A stretch of 64,000 nucleotides of DNA from Sphaerolaimus hirsutus. Taxonomy: Eukaryota; Nematoda; Chromadorea; Monhysterida; Sphaerolaimidae. The notes beneath the pieces are model-generated. The model did not search any database, was not told the DNA's origin, and saw nothing but the letters and a program-made list of their open reading frames with translations. The stretch is taken from positions 6,326,701-6,390,700 of the forward strand of contig OZ038450.1 in NCBI GenBank assembly GCA_964036195.1, written 5' to 3'. The position numbers and the translations under genes were made by a program. Below are positions 63,904 to 64,000 of this stretch, one piece after another; the stretch's first letter is position 1; each line of letters begins with the position of its first letter.

Positions 63904-64000
63904 TAAATACGTTTGGGATGCATCAAAATCAACCAAAAAAGTTTTTTTAAATTTACCGGTTCAAGAATGTAACCAGGGGCCAGTTCTGCACTGAGAAGTG

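Overview
The window is animal (metazoan) genomic DNA dominated by transposable elements. It has no operon structure, no rRNA or tRNA that I could recognise, and few host exons. Signs of a eukaryote are GT-AG introns of about 80-240 bp, AATAAA signals, an intact-length BEL/Pao LTR retrotransposon, a degraded LINE, hAT-type elements with 8-bp target duplications, TA-flanked MITEs and a 10-kb satellite. A BEL/Pao element with a class-III-looking envelope fits an arthropod or other invertebrate, but I cannot name the species.

Layout. 0-16.5 kb is a mosaic of short inverted-repeat elements. Two principles recur: (i) elements bounded by TA with the terminal heptamer CCGTATT, whose subterminal module differs between subfamilies and is iterated inside the element, often with long G runs; (ii) hAT-type elements with 8-bp duplications whose bodies are arrays of GCGCC, GGCACC or ACGTAAA motifs. 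A diverged tandem duplication (about 5.2-7.4 kb and 7.6-9.1 kb) preserves empty sites for three insertions. 16.9-19.0 kb is a LINE reverse-transcriptase pseudogene.

19,584-31,866 is a young BEL/Pao provirus: two 1,101-bp LTRs with about three differences, a GGCCC target duplication, gag-protease-RT-RNase H-integrase, then an envelope-like glycoprotein with a C-terminal membrane anchor. It sits inside a duplicated host exon, and the second copy of that exon at 33.4-33.8 kb is the uninterrupted site. The pol frame carries one in-frame TAA inside RT. The 3' end has a second long open frame overprinting the envelope tail, with an arginine-rich motif, and the element is strikingly enriched for TCACA on its sense strand only.

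32.0-35.0 kb holds a head-to-head pair of small multi-exon genes of unknown function, the most gene-like host sequence here; candidate exons of two further minus-strand genes lie at 39.1-39.35 kb and 43.65-43.93 kb. 35-46 kb returns to nested MITEs. 46.3-56.6 kb is a satellite with long (about 580 bp) and short (about 384 bp) higher-order units; it is split by a 4.8-kb hAT-type composite (56,642-61,458, CTCAGCAC duplication) that itself contains a MITE, an unclassified 2.7-kb repeat and a 1.2-kb hairpin element, and it resumes until about 61,770. The end of the window is more TA-flanked MITEs.
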